Positions 6,569 to 9,254 of a DNA stretch of 9,254 nt are shown here, one piece after another. Numbering within the stretch: the stretch's first letter is position 1; each line of letters starts with the position of its first letter. The notes beneath the pieces are model-generated. The model was not told the origin of the DNA. It was given only the letters and a program-made list of their open reading frames with translations, and did not search any database. The DNA is taken from contig JAJUHR010000051.1 of assembly GCA_029267795.1 (NCBI GenBank), positions 1 to 9,254 of the forward strand, read 5' to 3'. The position numbers and the translations under genes were made by a program. This DNA comes from Planctomycetota bacterium. Its GTDB lineage: Bacteria; Planctomycetota; Phycisphaerae; Phycisphaerales; Phycisphaeraceae.

Positions 6569-6848
6569 ACCTTGTCTCCCTTCAGTGTTAAAACTACTGC
6601 CTCCAACACAACCGATAACCCAGGATCTGAGATGAGCAAACTCACCAGAAAACTTCTGCGCTTTTCCCCAGCGCAGTAGAAGAGAACACGACTAAGGACC
6701 GAAAAATGAGCCACTTAGAGCCGCTTAGGACCACCGTGCTTCGGTGCCAGCGGAAGGTTATATTCGAGCTTTGATGCCCTCGTGTTAGGCTGGTTTGATA
6801 AGAGCGGTAAGATGGATGGCTTTTGATCCCTCGAGGCAAAACCGACCG
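6569..6848. other. Divergent intergenic region, AT-richer than its surroundings
   Basis: This 280-bp stretch separates the PEP-CTERM gene (minus) from the amidotransferase-like gene (plus) and should hold both promoters. I see a CTGCGC/GCGCAG hairpin (6656-6661 with 6671-6676) without a clear U-run, and a small CACCG/CGGTG hairpin near 6732-6746. TTGATG (6771-6776) followed after 17 nt by TTTGAT is a poor promoter candidate for the plus-strand gene. No coding sequence is supported. Confidence 0.35.
6576..6580 (-). promoter_or_regulatory. Shine-Dalgarno GGGAG of the PEP-CTERM gene
   Basis: GGGAG lies 7 nt before the ATG at 6568 and confirms that the signal peptide starts there. Confidence 0.7.
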
Positions 6849-7550
6849 ATGCGACCGACTATTGGCATTACCGTGGACTACCGAGATGGCAGCGCCTCGT
6901 CGGGGCGATACGAATCGGCGTTGGCATATAGCCGCGCCGTCGCTGCTGCGGGTGGGTGCCCGATCCTGCTGCCCCACGAGTTGGAGCAGGTCCACTCATA
7001 CGTCCAGCGGTGCGACGGCCTGATCCTCACCGGCGGGCGAGACGTGCGGACCGAACCCTTCGGCTGCCCAACCCATCCACGGGCGCGCCCCATGGACCCG
7101 CGGCGGCAGGAGTTCGAACTCGCCCTGCTCTCGTGCTGGCGAGCCGGTCCGGATAAACCCCTGCTCGGGATCTGCCTCGGCATGCAACTGATGGCCCTGC
7201 ATGCTGGCGGGCGGTTGAATCAGCACCTGCCCGATACCCTCGAGCATGCCGAGGTGCACCAAAGCGACAACCGCCACCCGGTGCGGGCTTGTGTCGATGC
7301 CTCCGCGGTGTGGGCAGAACAAGCCCCTGAACCTACCCAGGCCGTTGTATCGAACCATCACCAGGCCGTGGTGGACCCGGGCGCCCTTCGCGTCGTGGCC
7401 ACAGCACCGGACGGGGTGATCGAGGCGATCGACGACCCGGCGAAGCGGTTCTGCATCGGCGTTCAGTGGCATCCGGAACGTGGCGGCGAGGGAGGGCTTA
7501 GCGCGGGCCTGTTCCGCAGGTTGGTGGCGGCTTGCTGCCGAACTGGGTGA
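6849..7550 (+). CDS. Class I glutamine-amidotransferase-like hydrolase (peptidase C26, PuuD-like)
   Basis: The 233-residue product belongs to the family of gamma-glutamyl-gamma-aminobutyrate hydrolases, cytoplasmic enzymes that cut gamma-glutamyl amides. It opens with RPTIGITVDYRDG (2-14). LILTGGRDV (58-66) supplies the oxyanion region. The nucleophile Cys109 is in LLGICLGMQLMA, HHQAV (170-174) is conserved, and the rest of the triad is His208 and Glu210 in GVQWHPE. The ATG at 6849 is chosen because family members begin almost directly with the PxIGIT strand; an in-frame ATG at 6816 is possible. The only Shine-Dalgarno-like sequence, GAGG, is about 12 nt upstream, which is long. The last 53 bp overlap the end of lspA on the other strand. 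The true substrate is not clear from sequence, so no symbol is given. Confidence 0.85.
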   Translation: MRPTIGITVDYRDGSASSGRYESALAYSRAVAAAGGCPILLPHELEQVHSYVQRCDGLILTGGRDVRTEPFGCPTHPRARPMDPRRQEFELALLSCWRAGPDKPLLGICLGMQLMALHAGGRLNQHLPDTLEHAEVHQSDNRHPVRACVDASAVWAEQAPEPTQAVVSNHHQAVVDPGALRVVATAPDGVIEAIDDPAKRFCIGVQWHPERGGEGGLSAGLFRRLVAACCRTG

Positions 7551-8142
7551 CGAACAGCAGCAGAAACACCCCCACCATCAGGGCCGCATCGGCCAGGTTG
7601 AAGATCCAAGGCCAAAGGCCTGTAGTCGGAAACAGCCAGAACATGTCTCTGACCGCGTGGAACCGCACTCGATCGTAGAGATTCCCTAGCGCCCCCCCGC
7701 AGACCAAACCCAACGCCAAGTATTGAACCCACGGCCCGGACCGATGCCTCCAGACGTACGCGGCGATCATCCCCACCGCTACCACGCTCACCAGCTCAAA
7801 GAACCACTGCTTGCCCTTGCCTAAACCGAAGACCGCCCCGGTGTTGGTCCTCAGCCTTAGGCTCAGCACGTGGGGAACCACAACGATTGGGTCGTGCGGC
7901 GGGACGACTTCTTCACCATCCGCGATATCGGGCGGCGATACCATCACCGGCTCGCCCGCTACGTACCTGAACGCCAGGTTCTTAACCAATAAGTCAGCCG
8001 CTAGCACCAAAAGCGTTGTGATGACAAACAGCCGGACGCAACGAATCCACAGGCGCGCAGCATCAGGGCCGCCACAGCCACAGCCCCGCTGGGGAGCCTT
8101 CTGAGCAGGGGGCATGGGCTTGATTAGTAGGGGGTCGGTCAT
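7498..8142 (-). CDS. lspA: Lipoprotein signal peptidase (signal peptidase II)
   Basis: LspA is an inner-membrane aspartic peptidase that removes the signal peptide from diacylglyceryl-modified prolipoproteins. The 214-residue product has four predicted membrane helices, about 35-58, 112-131, 138-159 and 180-201. Family motifs are AADLLVKN (48-55), NTGAVFGLG (100-108), GNLYDRVRF (153-161), the catalytic Asp166 in VRDMFW, and the catalytic Asp185 in FNLADAAL. A roughly 40-residue segment between helix 1 and the NTGAVFG motif carries an acidic, Pro-rich insertion. The N-terminus has three clustered cysteines in GCGCGG. ATG at 8142 is preferred by length, but it lacks a clear Shine-Dalgarno. ATG at 8115 and an in-frame GTG at 8292 are alternatives. 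The gene follows a dksA/traR-like gene on the same strand, a pairing I recall from other bacteria. Confidence 0.92.
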   Translation of the reverse strand: MTDPLLIKPMPPAQKAPQRGCGCGGPDAARLWIRCVRLFVITTLLVLAADLLVKNLAFRYVAGEPVMVSPPDIADGEEVVPPHDPIVVVPHVLSLRLRTNTGAVFGLGKGKQWFFELVSVVAVGMIAAYVWRHRSGPWVQYLALGLVCGGALGNLYDRVRFHAVRDMFWLFPTTGLWPWIFNLADAALMVGVFLLLFVTQFGSKPPPTCGTGPR

Positions 8143-8254
8143 CGGAGAGCGCGGGGGGTTGCGATTGGAAAAACGGGGCGTATCCGCGAACGGATCGGGC
8201 CAAGAAACGAGACCGCCACGAAGCCGTTCAGATCGGTTGAGCGTGCGGGCGGAG

Positions 8255-8338
8255 GGCACGTCAACCTTTCCTCTGGTGCCTAAGGGCGCCACTGGCGTCT
8301 AGGCCGCCAGCGCCCAACCTGAACCGCTTAACGCTGGC
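8255..8338 (-). promoter_or_regulatory. Structured spacer upstream of lspA with competing hairpins
   Basis: The gap between the dksA-like gene and lspA (8143-8389) contains several overlapping inverted repeats. GGGCG+CTGGCG (8284-8288, 8292-8297) pairs with CGCCAG+CGCCC (8305-8315) around a 7-nt loop with a 3-nt bulge. GGCGCC (8285-8290) can instead pair with GGTGCC (8275-8280, one G-U). GCCAGCG (8306-8312) can pair with CGCTGGC (8332-8338). These cannot all form at once. No U-run follows, so a plain intrinsic terminator is unlikely. It could be a leader or processing element; no known riboswitch class is recognised. Confidence 0.35.
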
Positions 8339-8389
8339 TGACAAGCCTATGGCACACGTCCAGCTACGCGCTACGGATTGAGTAGTAGA

Positions 8390-9211
8390 TCAGCTCGAAA
8401 ACTCCCCACGCCGTTCGCGCTCGCGCGCCACCTCGATGCAGTACTTAGCCCAAGGTTTGGCTTCGAGCCGTGCCTTTCCAATCGGAACGCCGCGTTCGAG
8501 GCACACACCGTACGTGCCGTTTTGGATCCTCAACAGCGCCGCGTCGATCTCTCGGATCAACTTGCGTTCCGATTCGACCAAGCCGAGCGTGAACTCCTGC
8601 TCGTAGTTGTCCGATCCCACGTCCGCCATATGCACGGGCATGTTGGACAGGTTGCCGCCTGAGTGTTGCTTGCGGGCGTCGACTTCCATTGACGTGACAT
8701 CGCCGACGATTTCGGCACGCTTCTGCAGCAAGAGCTGGCGGAAATGATCGATATCCTTCTTGGTCAGGCCGGTCTTCACTTTGCGGAGCTGCTCTTCCGT
8801 GGGTGGCTCTTGCAGCGGGGGCTCCTTGACCGCTGGGCTTGGATGGGGCTTGGACGGGGCCGCGGGGCGCGCGGGTGCGATAGGTCGTGCGCTACTGCCC
8901 TTGATCCCCGAAGCTTGGGGAGCGATGCGGGGTGAACTTCCGGTGGGCTTTTCGGTTTTCATGGAGCCGTTATCCGCTGCAGCAGGGGTGGTCGTCTTAC
9001 TCCCGGGCTTGACGGCGGAAGTGGATCCGCCTGGCTTGCCCAAGACTTTCACGGTCTTGTTCACGGCCGCAGGGCTTTCCGCCCGCTTGAGGTTCGCCGT
9101 CGACTTGGCCTTGGCGGTCGAGGGTTTGTTGCGAGCGGCGGGATTTTGGCCTGTGGTCTTGGGCTTTTGCTTGGTTTTGGATTTGCTTTTAGCGCTCTTC
9201 TGGTTAGCCAC
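8390..9211 (-). CDS. DksA/TraR-family protein with degenerate zinc finger and long basic N-terminus
   Basis: The 273-residue product ends in a DksA/TraR-type domain (about 145-273). The family acts on RNA polymerase through its secondary channel, often with ppGpp. A predicted coiled-coil hairpin (about 150-230) carries acidic residues Asp197 and Asp201 in HMADVGSDNYEQE. The finger reads NGTYGVCLERGVPIG then ARLEAKPWAKYCIEVARE. Only Cys237 and Cys258 of the four usual ligands remain; the partners are Arg240 and Val261. Residues 1-140 are low complexity, rich in Lys, Ala, Pro, Ser and Thr, like histone H1 tails. GTG at 9211 is chosen because GGAG lies 7 nt upstream; an in-frame TTG at 9238 is weaker. 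The gene lies upstream of lspA on the same strand. The family is sure; effect on transcription is inferred. Confidence 0.88.
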   Translation of the reverse strand: MANQKSAKSKSKTKQKPKTTGQNPAARNKPSTAKAKSTANLKRAESPAAVNKTVKVLGKPGGSTSAVKPGSKTTTPAAADNGSMKTEKPTGSSPRIAPQASGIKGSSARPIAPARPAAPSKPHPSPAVKEPPLQEPPTEEQLRKVKTGLTKKDIDHFRQLLLQKRAEIVGDVTSMEVDARKQHSGGNLSNMPVHMADVGSDNYEQEFTLGLVESERKLIREIDAALLRIQNGTYGVCLERGVPIGKARLEAKPWAKYCIEVARERERRGEFSS

Positions 9212-9218
9212 TTCTGTG

Positions 9219-9222
9219 CTCC
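9219..9222 (-). promoter_or_regulatory. Shine-Dalgarno GGAG of the DksA-like gene
   Basis: GGAG lies 7 nt before the GTG at 9211 and favours this start over the TTG at 9238. Confidence 0.6.
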
Positions 9223-9254
9223 GAGGTTCTCCACACAAGTATCTGCAATGAACC

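Noticed and set aside
6656..6676. CTGCGC/GCGCAG hairpin as a terminator
   Set aside because: It has a 6-bp stem and 9-nt loop, no clean U-run on either strand, and no gene ends next to it.
8143..8389. tRNA or known small RNA gene in the spacer before lspA
   Set aside because: The hairpins do not form a cloverleaf, and no T-loop or CCA-type end is seen.
1..9254. Defence system, CRISPR array, prophage or insertion sequence
   Set aside because: No regularly spaced repeats, transposase, integrase, nuclease or toxin-antitoxin gene was found. Coding regions are nearly all assigned to housekeeping or envelope families.

Overview
The window is GC-rich, roughly 60-65% by eye, and is most likely chromosomal DNA from a planctomycete, probably near the Phycisphaerae. 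This rests on three things: a secreted protein with a VPLPA-like PEP-CTERM sorting tail, a RuvA of the form I recall from planctomycetes, and a DksA/TraR-like regulator with a degenerate zinc finger next to lspA. The taxonomic call is inference. I see no insertion sequence, phage gene, CRISPR array, tRNA or rRNA.

Layout from left to right. Positions 1-607 (minus) hold the N-terminal part of a membrane acyltransferase-3 protein that runs off the left edge. Next is asd (810-1859, minus), divergent from glyA (2120-3421, plus) across a 260-bp intergenic region. After glyA comes a cluster of hairpins, including two inverted related copies with the same loop, and then the terminator of ruvA. Threonine synthase (4293-5798) and ruvA (3594-4259) form a two-gene minus-strand unit with a candidate promoter upstream of thrC and a strong intrinsic terminator after ruvA. 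A small secreted PEP-CTERM protein (5960-6568, minus) has its own Shine-Dalgarno and terminator. A class I glutamine-amidotransferase-like hydrolase (6849-7550, plus) overlaps tail to tail by 53 bp with lspA (7498-8142, minus). Upstream of lspA, on the same strand, lies a DksA/TraR-family gene (8390-9211).

How the genes fit together. Asd and ThrC are two steps of the aspartate-to-threonine pathway, and GlyA links serine and glycine to one-carbon metabolism, so the centre of the window leans towards amino acid biosynthesis. RuvA (Holliday junction processing) is a passenger in the thrC unit. LspA matures lipoproteins and the PEP-CTERM protein is exported and sorted at the envelope, so the right half has an envelope theme.

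Most of the window is ordinary housekeeping sequence, and I found no convincing undescribed multi-gene system. The points most worth a second look are the inverted hairpin pair after glyA, the DksA-like protein with half its zinc ligands missing and a long basic disordered N-terminus, the alternative RNA structures between that gene and lspA, and the related CGATCG hairpins at both ends of the thrC-ruvA unit.
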